Shown here in pieces: positions 1 to 8,389 of a stretch of DNA of 49,523 bases. The position numbers and the translations under genes are program-made. Where the stretch lies: contig JBNPWE010000020.1 in assembly GCA_050433985.1 (NCBI GenBank), forward strand, positions 1 to 49,523, given 5' to 3'. The notes beneath the pieces were generated by a model that ran no database searches, was not told where the DNA came from, and saw nothing but the letters and a program-made list of their open reading frames with translations. This stretch comes from JACIYW01 sp014359745 (GTDB lineage: Bacteria > Pseudomonadota > Alphaproteobacteria > Rhodobacterales > Rhodobacteraceae). Within the stretch, counting starts at the first letter, position 1. Each line of letters starts with the position of its first letter.

Positions 1-752
1 CCAGCTTCTACCGCATCCTGCGCAACAGCGGGCAACAGCATCACCGGGGCCGGGCCAGGCCGCCGGTCCGGCGCAAACCGCCCGCCAGCTACAAGGCCAG
101 CGCGCCCTGCGAGGTGTGGACCTGGGACATCACCTGGATGCCCGGGCCGGTCGCGGGGGTGTTCTTCTATCTTTACCTGATCGTCGACATCTTCAGCCGA
201 AAGATCGTCGGCTGGGAAGTTCATGAACGCGAGAGCGCGGATCTGGCGGCGATGCTGATCCGGCAAGCGGTCATGGCCGAGGGCTGCGCCTTGCGCCCTC
301 TGGTCCTGCACGCCGATAACGGCAGCCCGATGAAGGGTGCCACGATGAAGGTGACGATGGAAAAGCTGGGCATCACCGCATCCTACAGCCGCCCGCGCGT
401 CAGCAACGACAATCCATTCTCGGAGGCCCTGTTCCGCACCTGCAAATACCGCCCCGACTGGCCGGGCAAGGGCTTTGCCACGCGGGCCGAGGCGCAGGCA
501 TGGGTGAAATCCTTCGCGACATGGTATAACGGCGAGCACCTGCACAGCGCCATCCGCTTCGTCACGCCAGATGCACGCCACACTGGCCGTGACCACGCAA
601 CGCTCGCCAGCCGCGCCATTCTCTATGCAAAGGCACGCGCCCAAAACCCGGAACGCTGGTCAGGCAAAACCCGCAACTGGCAACCCGCCGGACCCGTCTG
701 GCTCAACCCCGAAACCGAAACCAGCGCCCCTCAAACCAGAGACGCCGCATGA
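1..752 (+). CDS. IS3-family transposase OrfB, integrase core (5' end outside window)
   Basis: The reading frame is open from the first bases of the window, so the N-terminus lies outside it. It encodes a DDE integrase core. The first Asp is in WTWDITW (near 126), the second in HADNGSP (315-317), and the Glu is in PFSEALFRT (423-425). Exactly 35 residues separate the second Asp from the Glu, the DD(35)E spacing of the IS3/retroviral integrase superfamily. The C-terminal TWYNGEHLHSAIRFVTP segment is also typical of IS3 OrfB. OrfB normally acts as a fusion made by frameshifting from OrfA, which is not visible. Whether the copy is intact cannot be judged from the part shown. Confidence 0.9.
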   Translation, partial: SFYRILRNSGQQHHRGRARPPVRRKPPASYKASAPCEVWTWDITWMPGPVAGVFFYLYLIVDIFSRKIVGWEVHERESADLAAMLIRQAVMAEGCALRPLVLHADNGSPMKGATMKVTMEKLGITASYSRPRVSNDNPFSEALFRTCKYRPDWPGKGFATRAEAQAWVKSFATWYNGEHLHSAIRFVTPDARHTGRDHATLASRAILYAKARAQNPERWSGKTRNWQPAGPVWLNPETETSAPQTRDAA

Positions 753-780
753 AATCAGCGGACAACTCCTTTGACAAACA
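1..780 (+). mobile_element. IS3-family insertion sequence, right part
   Basis: The element comprises the transposase gene above plus a short non-coding end. The right boundary is placed near 776-780 because coding homology of the interrupted minus-strand gene starts just beyond it. The terminal bases read TGTTTGTC inward on the minus strand, compatible with the TG...CA ends usual for IS3 elements. The left end and its inverted repeat are outside the window, so the exact boundary is inferred. Confidence 0.7.
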
Positions 781-1334
781 CCGATAGCGCCACCGGCGCG
801 GAGATAGCCAGCCTTAGCAAGTGCACGTGCGCTATCAATTTCTGAGTCAAAGAGATCGGCCTGTAGGATTGCGGTTAGATCTATCAGTGCGCTGTCAATT
901 TTATCGCGCGCAGCTTTGACGATATTAAGCTGCTGGACGAACTCAGGTATCGCGGAATTACCGTCAGCGATTACCTCCTTTTCCCAGCCTCGAGTAATCC
1001 TTAGACTCTGAAGATAATCCCGTATCATGTAGTTCTGAAACGTAATGTCCTTTCGCACTCTTGGGTACTCGTAGTACGATTGAAAGTCTGAAAGGCGGTC
1101 AGGCAGAACCTGTTTCACTAGCGCCTGCGCTTCAGAGTACCACGCTTGATATTTTTCTTTGAAATTGGGTAAACTTTTTAGGTACTTCTCGAATTTTTCC
1201 TTGCCAAGCTGCTTCTTGGCTTGCTCTGCGAATGCCTCGCCATAGCAATCGTATTGCATTGCCATGTGCAGCATGTCTCCATCTGTAATAAGCTGATCCA
1301 ATGCCTTGGCGAATTTGTCATTCTTCTCGGACAT
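777..1334 (-). pseudogene. Unknown protein gene truncated at its 3' end by the IS3 element
   Basis: Start at ATG 1332-1334. About 186 native residues can be read (MSEKNDKFAKALDQL... to ...YLRAGGAIG). The frame then runs on into antisense IS3 sequence for 38 meaningless residues. The protein looks alpha-helical and charged. The segment FDSEIDSARALAKAGYLRAG, followed in an intact gene by a hydrophobic stretch, resembles the C-terminal helical module of HEPN/DUF4145-like proteins found in defence loci, but I cannot assign a family firmly. Base composition is clearly more AT-rich than the housekeeping genes nearby, which suggests transfer. It is not expected to make a normal product. Confidence 0.6.
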
Positions 1335-1366
1335 GTTCTCTTCCGTTTACTCATTGCTTTCGTGGC

Positions 1367-2011
1367 TTAAGCCGCAGGTGTAGCCCTTATCGGTAGCAAA
1401 GAACAACGGAAGAGGCGGTTCAACTCATCCGTGGTGGGGCGACGGTCCCGCTCCGTGCCCTTGCCGATCAGCCTGAGACGCTTGAGCGCGACGCGCGCCA
1501 GATCGACGGGTTCCGGAGATATGTCGAACCCGTGCACGGCCGCCGCATGGGTGATGATCATCTTGATCACGCCTATATCGATGCTGAGGGTCACCGGCCG
1601 TTCGGCGCTCAAATCGGTCCCCCGGACCGATTTGCAAGACGCGCCTCACCCTTGATCGGCGCGCATCAAGGCGCACGTCGATCAGCTTTTGCCGGTCGAG
1701 GTGCCCGATCTTCTCCTTGCCCAGATCGCGCTTGAGCGTCTTGAGCGTGGCGGCCTTGGCTCGCGACGCGGCGGTTTCCCTACCTCGCACATATCGGCTA
1801 TAGAGACGTCGATGAGGTCGCCAAAGGTCTGGAGGCGGGAGACGGACGTGCTTGTAGGCGCCAACCCCTGATCGACCCGGGTCTCTGCTTGGGCAGGGCC
1901 CAGCGATGGGCGTCGTCGCGGCTTCGGGCCGTCTCGCTCGCGTGAGCTAGCCCTTTCGTCTGATCTGGACGCAGGTCAGGCACCGGAGGGAAGTTTGGTG
2001 ATGGAGGCCAT
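1367..2011 (-). pseudogene. Decayed tyrosine-recombinase integrase next to dusA
   Basis: Reading the minus strand from an ATG at 2009-2011, pieces of one integrase appear in successive frames: MASITKLPSGA, then KGLAHASETARSRDDAHRWAL (about 1975-1893), then QAETRVDQGLAPTSTSV and TFGDLIDVSIADMCEVGK (to about 1765), then TLKRDLGKEKIGHLDR (about 1740-1690), then VTLSIDIGVIKMIITHAAAV and ALKRLRLIGKGTERDRRPT (1612-1385). These make up the SAM-like and core-binding regions of a phage/island integrase. At least four frameshifts separate them, and the catalytic domain with its Arg-His-Tyr residues is missing. The gene lies head-to-head with dusA, 115 bp away. It is non-functional. Confidence 0.8.
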
Positions 2012-2126
2012 TTTCGTGTGCGGCTCATGTGTGCAATGAGTCGTCGTAGAGGGGCAAATTCGGGGATATCGGGGCGTAGTCCAGCGTAGCAGGGCCCAAA
2101 GCCAACAGTTTGAAGATACACAAAAA

Positions 2127-3128
2127 ATGCAAATAAATCACCACGCCAGATTTTCCGTTGCGCCGATGATGGACTGGACGGATCGCCACTGCCGGTTCTT
2201 TCACCGGCAGATGACCCGCCACGCGCTGCTTTACACCGAAATGGTGACGGCGGCGGCGGTGATCCATGGGCCGCGCGATCGCCTGTTGGGGTTTGATGCC
2301 GCCGAACATCCCGTCGCGGTGCAACTTGGCGGATCGGACCCCGCAGAGCTTGCGCAAGCGGTGCGCATCGTCGCCGATTACGGCTATGACGCGGTCAACC
2401 TCAATTGCGGCTGCCCCTCCGACCGGGTGCAATCGGGCACCTTCGGCGCGGTCCTGATGAAAGACCCCGCGCGCGTGGCCGATTGCCTGGCCGCGATGAT
2501 CGACGCAAGCCCGGTTGAAGTGACGGTGAAATGCCGCATCGGCGTTGACGATCAGGTGCCCGAGGCGGTGCTCCCGGCCTTTCTGGAACAGATATCGGCG
2601 GCGGGGGTGCGGCAGGTCATCATCCACGCCCGCAAGGCCTGGTTGCAGGGCCTCAGCCCCAAGGACAACCGCGAGATCCCGCCGCTTGATTACGCGCTGG
2701 TGCAGGCGATGAAGAGCGCCTTTCCGGGGCTGCATATCACGGTCAACGGCGGCATCACCACGCTGGATCAGGCAGCGGGGTTTCTGGACGCCGGGCTTGA
2801 CGGGGTGATGATCGGGCGCGCGGCCTATCACGATCCGGGCGCGGTGCTGCTGGGGGCCGATGCGCGGATCTTCGGCGACACGGGCCCTGCCCCGCAGGCC
2901 GAGGAGGTGGTCGACCTGATGCGCCCCTATATCGCGCGGCATCTGGCGGCGGGCGGGCGGCTGCATTCGGTTACCCGGCATATGCTGGGCCTCTTTGCCG
3001 GCCGCCCCGGCGCGCGCGGCTGGCGTCGGGTGCTGTCGGAAGGGGCGCACCGCCCCGGCGCGGGGATGGAGGTGGTTGACGCGGCCCTTGCCCATGTGAC
3101 CACCCAAGGCATGGTCCGCGCGGGCTGA
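2127..3128 (+). CDS. dusA: tRNA-dihydrouridine synthase A
   Basis: FMN-dependent enzyme that reduces uridine to dihydrouridine in the tRNA D-loop (U20/U20a in the DusA class). The 333-residue product has the opening SVAPMMDWTDRHCR typical of DusA, catalytic Cys96 in the NCGCPSDRV motif, and the TIM-barrel phosphate-binding segments VNGGI and DGVMIGRAAY. The length is normal. The first seven codons (MQINHHA) and the AT-rich leader differ in character from the rest. In genomes carrying dusA-integrated elements the 5' end of dusA is rebuilt by the element, and a decayed integrase lies directly upstream here. The Shine-Dalgarno (GAAGATA) is weak. Confidence 0.95.
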   Translation: MQINHHARFSVAPMMDWTDRHCRFFHRQMTRHALLYTEMVTAAAVIHGPRDRLLGFDAAEHPVAVQLGGSDPAELAQAVRIVADYGYDAVNLNCGCPSDRVQSGTFGAVLMKDPARVADCLAAMIDASPVEVTVKCRIGVDDQVPEAVLPAFLEQISAAGVRQVIIHARKAWLQGLSPKDNREIPPLDYALVQAMKSAFPGLHITVNGGITTLDQAAGFLDAGLDGVMIGRAAYHDPGAVLLGADARIFGDTGPAPQAEEVVDLMRPYIARHLAAGGRLHSVTRHMLGLFAGRPGARGWRRVLSEGAHRPGAGMEVVDAALAHVTTQGMVRAG

Positions 3129-3300
3129 TCACAGCCGGGGCCAGCGCGACCGACAGCCTTGTCACCCATCTGGAATGTTCCCAGACCGGCAAGACCTGTC
3201 CGGCCAGGCAGGTGCACGGCCTGTCAAGGGCCGGGCGCCCGTTTCCCATGATCCGGCGCCCCGCCAACCACCCCGTCGCGCGCTTGTGACACAGCAGGAT

Positions 3301-3322
3301 GAGTATTTTTGCCAAGATGAAG
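3301..3322 (+). repeat. Dispersed intergenic repeat, copy 1
   Basis: One of six related intergenic copies of GTATTTTTGCCAAGATGAA. This copy lies in the 248-bp convergent gap between dusA and the AraC-type gene, where I see no gene. Further copies are at 18482, 23531, 40171 (plus strand), and 30279 and 40341 (minus strand). Confidence 0.75.
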
Positions 3323-3376
3323 CACAATGGCGTTTTCTTGGGTGGTCAGGGTGGGGGTGAATGGGCGCAACAGGCG

Positions 3377-4189
3377 TTAGCCCGCGCGGCGGAATGCGGT
3401 GGGCGTCTTGCCGGTGCCGTGCTGGAAGGCGCGGGTGAAATAGGCGGGGGAGGTGAAGCCGAGGCTTTCGGACACAGCCTTGACCGGCATCCGGGTTTCC
3501 ACCAGAAGCCGCCGCGCCTCGAACAGGAGGCGGTCGTGCAGCAGTTGCGAGGCGGATCGCCCGCAGCTTTGGCGCGCGGCCCGTGTCAGGTGGGTGGGTG
3601 TCACCCCCAGCGCCTGCGCGTAATCCGACACGCCAAGGCCCGACCGGAAATCGCGTTCCAGAAGCGTGGTGAACCGGGCCACCAGCCGACGCGCCGCGTC
3701 GGGCCGATTGACGTCGGCGCTGGTCAGCGCCTGGCGTTCCAGCCAGACACTGAGCAGGCCGATATGATGGCGCGCGGCGCGGTCATGGCCGGGGCGGGTG
3801 CCTTCGGTTTCGACGCGGATGTTTTCCAGAAGGTTTGTCAGCTCGTTCTGGGGCGTGACATCGCGGATGCGCAGGTGCAGGGGCGTTGACGGCAGGTCGG
3901 CAATGGTGTCGCGCCCGAAAAACAGCGCGGTGCCGAACACCTGCTGCGACACCTCGAAGCCGTGCATGGTCTGGGGCGGCAGAAAGATCGCGTTATGGGC
4001 GCCATAGCCGCGGGTGTTGCCCGCCACGGTGATGCGGCCCTGGCCGCGGGTAAACCACAAGAGCAGCGGTTCCGACAGGCTGCGCATCGCCTCTACCCGC
4101 CAGCGCCCGCCCTGGGCAAGCCGTGGAATTGCGACCAGCCGCACCTTTTGCCCCGCTGAACCGGCGGGGATATCGGGGATGGAGATCAT
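3377..4189 (-). CDS. AraC-family transcriptional regulator with cupin sensor domain
   Basis: 270 residues. The N-terminal half (about 25-150) is a cupin-like arabinose-binding fold, with the segment FLPPQTMHGFEV. The C-terminal half (about 165-268) carries the two helix-turn-helix motifs of AraC/XylS proteins: VSDYAQALGVTPTHLTRAA and PVKAVSESLGFTSPAYFTRA, the latter being the conserved family signature. The ligand and target genes are unknown. The gene is convergent with dusA and downstream of miaA in the same direction. A perfect 20-bp tandem duplication lies 69-108 bp upstream of its start and is a candidate binding site. Confidence 0.88.
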   Translation of the reverse strand: MISIPDIPAGSAGQKVRLVAIPRLAQGGRWRVEAMRSLSEPLLLWFTRGQGRITVAGNTRGYGAHNAIFLPPQTMHGFEVSQQVFGTALFFGRDTIADLPSTPLHLRIRDVTPQNELTNLLENIRVETEGTRPGHDRAARHHIGLLSVWLERQALTSADVNRPDAARRLVARFTTLLERDFRSGLGVSDYAQALGVTPTHLTRAARQSCGRSASQLLHDRLLFEARRLLVETRMPVKAVSESLGFTSPAYFTRAFQHGTGKTPTAFRRAG

Positions 4190-4257
4190 TTCTGTGCTGT
4201 CCCTTGTGCACTTTTGCCCGAGTCTAGGATGGTGCGGGCGTTTTCCAAAGCAAAAAT

Positions 4258-4297
4258 TTCGCGCGCCTGCGGTTCAGTTCGCGCGCCTGCGGTTCAG
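4258..4297. repeat. Perfect 20-bp tandem direct repeat upstream of the AraC-type gene
   Basis: TTCGCGCGCCTGCGGTTCAG occurs twice back to back (4258-4277 and 4278-4297), between the 3' end of miaA and the start of the AraC-type gene. AraC-family dimers often bind direct repeats spaced by about two helical turns, so an autoregulatory operator is possible. A replication-slippage duplication is the simple alternative. Confidence 0.8.
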
Positions 4298-4304
4298 GGC
4301 CGGG

Positions 4305-5213
4305 TCAGGGCGCGTCGATCCATGTCCAGTCGGCCAGTTTGCTGCGCGCCCAGGTGCGCTGGCGTTTGGCATATTGGCGGCTGGCGGCCTTGGCGCGGGC
4401 GATGGCGTGGCCCAGTTCCAGGTCGCCGCGCAGATGCGCCACAAGATCGGCCGCGCCGATGGCGCGCGCGGACGGGTGCGCGGGGTTCCAGCCGGGCAGG
4501 GCCGCGCGCACCTCGTCCAGCGCGCCCGCAGCCATCATCGCGTCGAACCGCGCGTCGATTCGCACCGCGAGCCAGTCGCGCGCGGGTGACAGCACCAGCG
4601 CGGTTGCCCGCGCCAGCGGCAGCAGCGGCGCGCCGGTATCGGCCTGCCAGTCGGCCAGGCCGCGCCCGGTGGCGCGCCACACTTCCCAGGCGCGTTGCAC
4701 GCGGGCGGGGTTTTGCAGATCGATCCGGGCGGCGGTGGCGGGATCAAGATCGGCGATCATCGCGGCAAGGCCCGCGCTGTGCAGGCGTTGATCGGCCTCG
4801 ATCCGCAAATCGGGCGGGGTTGGCGGTATCTCGGCCAGGCCCGTGGTCAGCGCGGTGAAATAAAGCCCGGTGCCGCCGACGATGATCGGGCGGTCGAGGC
4901 CGGTCAGAAGTGGCGCCACATCGCGCAGCCAATGGCCGACGGAATAGGGTGCCGCCTGCCCGACATGGCCGTAAAGGCGGTGGGGGGCGCGTGCCATTTC
5001 GGCGGCGCTGGGGCGCGCCGTCAGTATGTTCCAGCAGGCAAAGACCTGAAGCGCGTCGGCGTTCACGATGACGCCGCCCTGCGCCTGCGCGATCGCCAGC
5101 GCCAGCGCCGATTTGCCGCTGGCCGTCGGCCCGGCGATCAGAACCGGCCGCGCGGGATCGGTATTGGCGATGATCCGGTCAAGATTGGCGATCCGGTCGA
5201 TATTGGCCGACAT
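4305..5213 (-). CDS. miaA: tRNA dimethylallyltransferase
   Basis: Transfers a dimethylallyl group to the N6 of A37 in tRNAs reading UNN codons. The start is ATG 5211-5213 (MSANIDRIANLD), which gives 302 residues, the usual MiaA size. An upstream in-frame start would add 48 residues with no family similarity. The P-loop GPTASGKS is at residues 28-35, NADALQVF follows, and the family segment VGGTGLYFTALTTGL comes next. A GGGGGAAAA stretch precedes the start. The gene is divergent from pyrH with 142 bp between the starts. The product sustains tRNA function together with DusA, but the two are not in one operon. Confidence 0.96.
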   Translation of the reverse strand: MSANIDRIANLDRIIANTDPARPVLIAGPTASGKSALALAIAQAQGGVIVNADALQVFACWNILTARPSAAEMARAPHRLYGHVGQAAPYSVGHWLRDVAPLLTGLDRPIIVGGTGLYFTALTTGLAEIPPTPPDLRIEADQRLHSAGLAAMIADLDPATAARIDLQNPARVQRAWEVWRATGRGLADWQADTGAPLLPLARATALVLSPARDWLAVRIDARFDAMMAAGALDEVRAALPGWNPAHPSARAIGAADLVAHLRGDLELGHAIARAKAASRQYAKRQRTWARSKLADWTWIDAP

Positions 5214-5355
5214 TTTTCCCCCGATCTGCCAAGGCGGCCATATCCGCCGTTGATCCCGGCCCGGTTTTCCGACATTTTGCGCCGCGACAACAGGGGCATT
5301 TGCCCCGCCCAGGGTGCGAAAGCGCCCAACGCCCCGAAAATGAAGGATTTCCGCC

Positions 5356-6090
5356 ATGAACGAGGCCGCCCCAAACCCGCCGGTCAGCTATCGCAGGGTG
5401 ATGCTGAAGATTTCGGGCGAGGCGTTGATGGGGGATCTGGGCTATGGGCTGCATCCGCCGACCGTGGCGCGCATCGCCCAAGAGGTGAAATCGGTCCATG
5501 ACATGGGGGTCGAGATCTGCATGGTGATCGGCGGCGGCAACATCTTTCGCGGCTTGCAAGGCTCGGCGCAGGGGATGGAACGCACCACCGCCGATTACAT
5601 GGGCATGCTGGCCACGGTGATGAATGCGCTGGCCATGCAATCGGCGATGGAAGAGCTGGACATCCACACGCGGGTGATTTCGGCGATCCGCATGGATGAG
5701 GTGGCCGAACCCTATATCCGCCGCCGCGCCGTGCGCCACCTGGAGAAAAAGCGCGTGTGCATCTTTGCCGCGGGCACCGGCAACCCCTATTTCACCACCG
5801 ACACCGCCGCCACCCTGCGCGCCAATGAAATGGCCTGCGAGGCGATCTTCAAGGGGACCAAGGTTGACGGGATCTATGACAGCGATCCGGTGAAGAACCC
5901 CGGTGCCACGCGCTATGACCGGGTAACTTATGACGAGGTGTTGCAAAAGAACCTCAAGGTGATGGACGCATCGGCGATTGCCCTGGCGCGTGACAACAGC
6001 CTGCCCATCATCGTATTTTCACTGGATGAACCGGGCGGGTTCAGGGGCATTCTGCGCGGGGAAGGCACATACACGCTGGTGAATGGTTGA
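5356..6090 (+). CDS. pyrH: Uridylate kinase (UMP kinase)
   Basis: Phosphorylates UMP to UDP in pyrimidine nucleotide synthesis. The 244-residue product is of the bacterial amino-acid-kinase fold type. It has the N-terminal KISGEALMGD loop, the GGGNIFRG nucleotide-binding glycines, the MNALAMQSAMEELDI helix and the TGNPYFTTDTAA loop. The start follows AAGGATT at good spacing. The pyrH-frr order is widely conserved in bacteria and continues here with frr 115 bp downstream. Confidence 0.97.
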   Translation: MNEAAPNPPVSYRRVMLKISGEALMGDLGYGLHPPTVARIAQEVKSVHDMGVEICMVIGGGNIFRGLQGSAQGMERTTADYMGMLATVMNALAMQSAMEELDIHTRVISAIRMDEVAEPYIRRRAVRHLEKKRVCIFAAGTGNPYFTTDTAATLRANEMACEAIFKGTKVDGIYDSDPVKNPGATRYDRVTYDEVLQKNLKVMDASAIALARDNSLPIIVFSLDEPGGFRGILRGEGTYTLVNG

Positions 6091-6204
6091 CCGGATCAGG
6101 TTCGGACGGCTTTCCTTTTCGGGGCGGTTTGTCATATAGGATGTTTGAAGGAACGGTTACGTTCGGGTATCGCGTGACCGGGGATTGCAATGAAAGAGAC
6201 AGTC

Positions 6205-6771
6205 ATGTCCGATGAAGCGCTGGATATCGATCTTGACGATCTGCAACGACGCATGGATGGCGCGCTGGCCGCGCTTCGGACCGAATTCGCCTCGCTCAGG
6301 ACCGGGCGCGCCTCGGCCTCGATGCTGGAACCGGTGATGGTGGATGCATATGGCGCGATGACGCCGATCAATCAGGTCGGCACCGTCAACGTGCCCGAAC
6401 CGCGCATGGTGACGATCAACGTCTGGGACAAGGCGCTGGTCGGCAAGGTGGAAAAGGCGATCCGCGATTCGGGTCTGGGGATCAATCCGCAGTTGAACGG
6501 CACCATCATCATGCTGCCGATCCCCGAGTTGAACGAGGAACGGCGCCGCGATCTGACCAAGGTCGCCGCGCAATATGCCGAACATGCCCGTGTGGCGGTG
6601 CGCAACGTGCGCCGCGACGGGATGGACCAGGTGAAAAAGGCCAAGGCGGCGGGCATGAGCGAGGACGACCAGAAAATATGGTCGGATGAGATACAGGAAC
6701 TGACCGACAAGACCATCGCCGCCGTGGACAGCCTTCTGGATACCAAGCAAGCCGAGATCATGCAGGTCTGA
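6205..6771 (+). CDS. frr: Ribosome recycling factor
   Basis: Splits post-termination ribosomes together with EF-G. From ATG 6205 (MSDEALDIDLDDLQRRM) the product is 188 residues, matching related proteins. An in-frame ATG at 6190 would add five residues. I prefer 6205 because AAAGAGA precedes it at the right distance. Family landmarks are LRTGRASASMLEPVMVDAYG, TPINQVGTVNVPEPRM and LPIPELNEERR. The stop codon lies inside the first unit of a 13-bp tandem repeat. Confidence 0.96.
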   Translation: MSDEALDIDLDDLQRRMDGALAALRTEFASLRTGRASASMLEPVMVDAYGAMTPINQVGTVNVPEPRMVTINVWDKALVGKVEKAIRDSGLGINPQLNGTIIMLPIPELNEERRRDLTKVAAQYAEHARVAVRNVRRDGMDQVKKAKAAGMSEDDQKIWSDEIQELTDKTIAAVDSLLDTKQAEIMQV

Positions 6772-6835
6772 ACTACCGATCCGAACTACCGATCCGAACT
6801 ACCGATCCGAACTACCAAATCTGAACTACCGATCC
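6770..6835 (+). repeat. 13-bp tandem repeat between frr and uppS
   Basis: GAACTACCGATCC occurs five times: 6770-6782, 6783-6795, 6796-6808, a 14-base variant at 6809-6822 (GAACTACCAAATCT), and 6823-6835. The array begins inside the frr stop codon and ends 31 bp before uppS. It should be transcribed in the operon and may vary in copy number between strains. Confidence 0.95.
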
Positions 6836-6866
6836 GGGTGACCGGGCAATTGAAAAGGGACAGGGA

Positions 6867-7592
6867 TTGGCCGCCAAGGATACCAGCACCACGCGCCCGT
6901 CCCATGTTGCGATCATCATGGACGGTAACGGCCGCTGGGCAACCCAGCGCGGCTGGCCGCGTCTGGTGGGGCACCGGCGCGGGGCAGAGCGGGTCAAGCA
7001 GATCGTGCGCGCCTGCCCCGATCTGGGGGTGAAATACCTGACGCTCTATGCGTTCTCGACCGAGAACTGGAAACGCTCCACCCAGGAGGTTCTGGGCCTC
7101 ATGGCGCTTTTCAGCCGCTATATCGAACGCGAGGCCGACCGGCTGTCGGCCGAGGGGGTGCGGCTGCGGTTCATTGGCGACCGGCGCCCGCTGGATGGCC
7201 GGTTGCGCGGCCTGATGGACGGGATCGAGAAACGCACCGCCGCGAACACCCGCCTGACCCTGACGGTTGCCATCAACTATGGCGGGCGCAACGAACTGGT
7301 GCGCGCGGCGCGGGCCCTGGCCGCCGATGCGGCGGCGGGCCGGATCGCGCCCGATGCGGTGGATGAGGCGGCGCTGGAGGGGTATCTTGATACCGTCGGG
7401 CTGCCCGACCCCGATCTGGTGATCCGCACATCGGGTGAGACGCGGATATCGAATTACCTGCTCTGGCAGTCGGCCTATGCCGAATATGAATTCATTCCCA
7501 CGCTGTGGCCCGATTTTACCCCTGCGAAACTGTCGGAAATACTGGATCGATTCGCGCTGCGTGACCGCCGGTTCGGTGCGTTGACCGCATGA
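6867..7592 (+). CDS. uppS: Undecaprenyl diphosphate synthase (cis-prenyltransferase)
   Basis: Condenses isopentenyl diphosphate units onto farnesyl diphosphate to make the C55 carrier lipid for peptidoglycan and polysaccharides. The product has 241 residues. HVAIIMDGNGRWA holds the catalytic Asp, followed by YLTLYAFSTENWKR and, near the C-terminus, DLVIRTSGETRISNYLLWQ, all UppS signatures. The start is a TTG at 6867 after AAAAGGGACAGGGA; no ATG lies between it and the conserved core except the motif Met. It overlaps cdsA by 4 bp (ATGA), indicating translational coupling. Confidence 0.95.
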   Translation: MAAKDTSTTRPSHVAIIMDGNGRWATQRGWPRLVGHRRGAERVKQIVRACPDLGVKYLTLYAFSTENWKRSTQEVLGLMALFSRYIEREADRLSAEGVRLRFIGDRRPLDGRLRGLMDGIEKRTAANTRLTLTVAINYGGRNELVRAARALAADAAAGRIAPDAVDEAALEGYLDTVGLPDPDLVIRTSGETRISNYLLWQSAYAEYEFIPTLWPDFTPAKLSEILDRFALRDRRFGALTA

Positions 7593-8389
7593 ACGTGCCC
7601 GCAGGCCGATTTGCCGATCTGGGGCCGCGCGTTGCCTCGGCCCTGGTGCTGGCTTTGGTCGGGGGCGGGTCGGTCTGGGCCGGGGGGGTGTGGTTTGTGG
7701 GCTTTGTCGCCCTGGCCGTGACCCTGATGCTGTGGGAGATGCTGCGGATGCTGGTGCCGGGTGCGGCGCGGGGCGCGGTGGTGGCGCTGGCGGTTCTGGC
7801 GGGCAACGGGGTTGCGTTGACGGCGGGGCAGGGGCCGTGGATCGTTGTGGCCGGGGCGCTGGTGCCGGTGGTGCTGGCGCTGGTCTTGCCGCGGGGCGCG
7901 CGGCTGTGGTTCGCGGTTTACGGCGCCGCGCTGGTTCTGGCCGGGTCGGCGCTGGTGGAACTGCGGGCGGATTTCGGGATGATCTGGGTCTTGTGGCTGG
8001 TTCTGGTGGTGGTGGCCTCCGATATCGCTGGGTATTTCGCGGGCAAGACCCTTGGCGGGCCGAAGCTGTGGCCACGGGTCAGCCCCAAGAAAACCTGGTC
8101 GGGCACCGCTGCGGGTTGGCTTGGGGCGGTGGTGGTCGGGGCGGTTTTCGCCGGGCCGCTGGGCGTTGGGGCACTGGCTGCCGTTTCGGTTCTGGTTTCC
8201 ATGGCGGGGCAGGCGGGCGACATCGTGGAAAGCGCGCTGAAGCGGCGGGCGGGGGTAAAGGATTCGTCAAACCTTCTGCCCGGTCACGGCGGGTTTCTGG
8301 ACAGGTTCGATGCGATGATGACGGCGGCCTTGATGGTGTTTCTGCTGGGGCGGCTGGGGGTGATTGCCCCTGTGGCCGGGGGCTGGTGA
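7589..8389 (+). CDS. cdsA: Phosphatidate cytidylyltransferase (CDP-diacylglycerol synthase)
   Basis: Integral membrane enzyme that activates phosphatidic acid with CTP for phospholipid synthesis. It has 266 residues with several hydrophobic helices over the first 220 and the C-terminal family signature KRRAGVKDSSNLLPGHGGFL followed by DRFDAMM (about 213-240). It starts within the end of uppS, and its stop codon shares a base with the dxr start (TGATG), so the uppS-cdsA-dxr trio looks translationally coupled. Confidence 0.95.
   Translation: MNVPAGRFADLGPRVASALVLALVGGGSVWAGGVWFVGFVALAVTLMLWEMLRMLVPGAARGAVVALAVLAGNGVALTAGQGPWIVVAGALVPVVLALVLPRGARLWFAVYGAALVLAGSALVELRADFGMIWVLWLVLVVVASDIAGYFAGKTLGGPKLWPRVSPKKTWSGTAAGWLGAVVVGAVFAGPLGVGALAAVSVLVSMAGQAGDIVESALKRRAGVKDSSNLLPGHGGFLDRFDAMMTAALMVFLLGRLGVIAPVAGGW

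Noticed and set aside
6770..6835. The 13-bp array as a CRISPR
   Set aside because: The units are contiguous with no spacers, and no cas gene is present.
7690..8388. A 233-codon upstream extension of dxr
   Set aside because: It reads cdsA out of frame and gives Gly/Ala-rich sequence. The dxr start is fixed by MRRISVFGATGS and the overlap with the cdsA stop.
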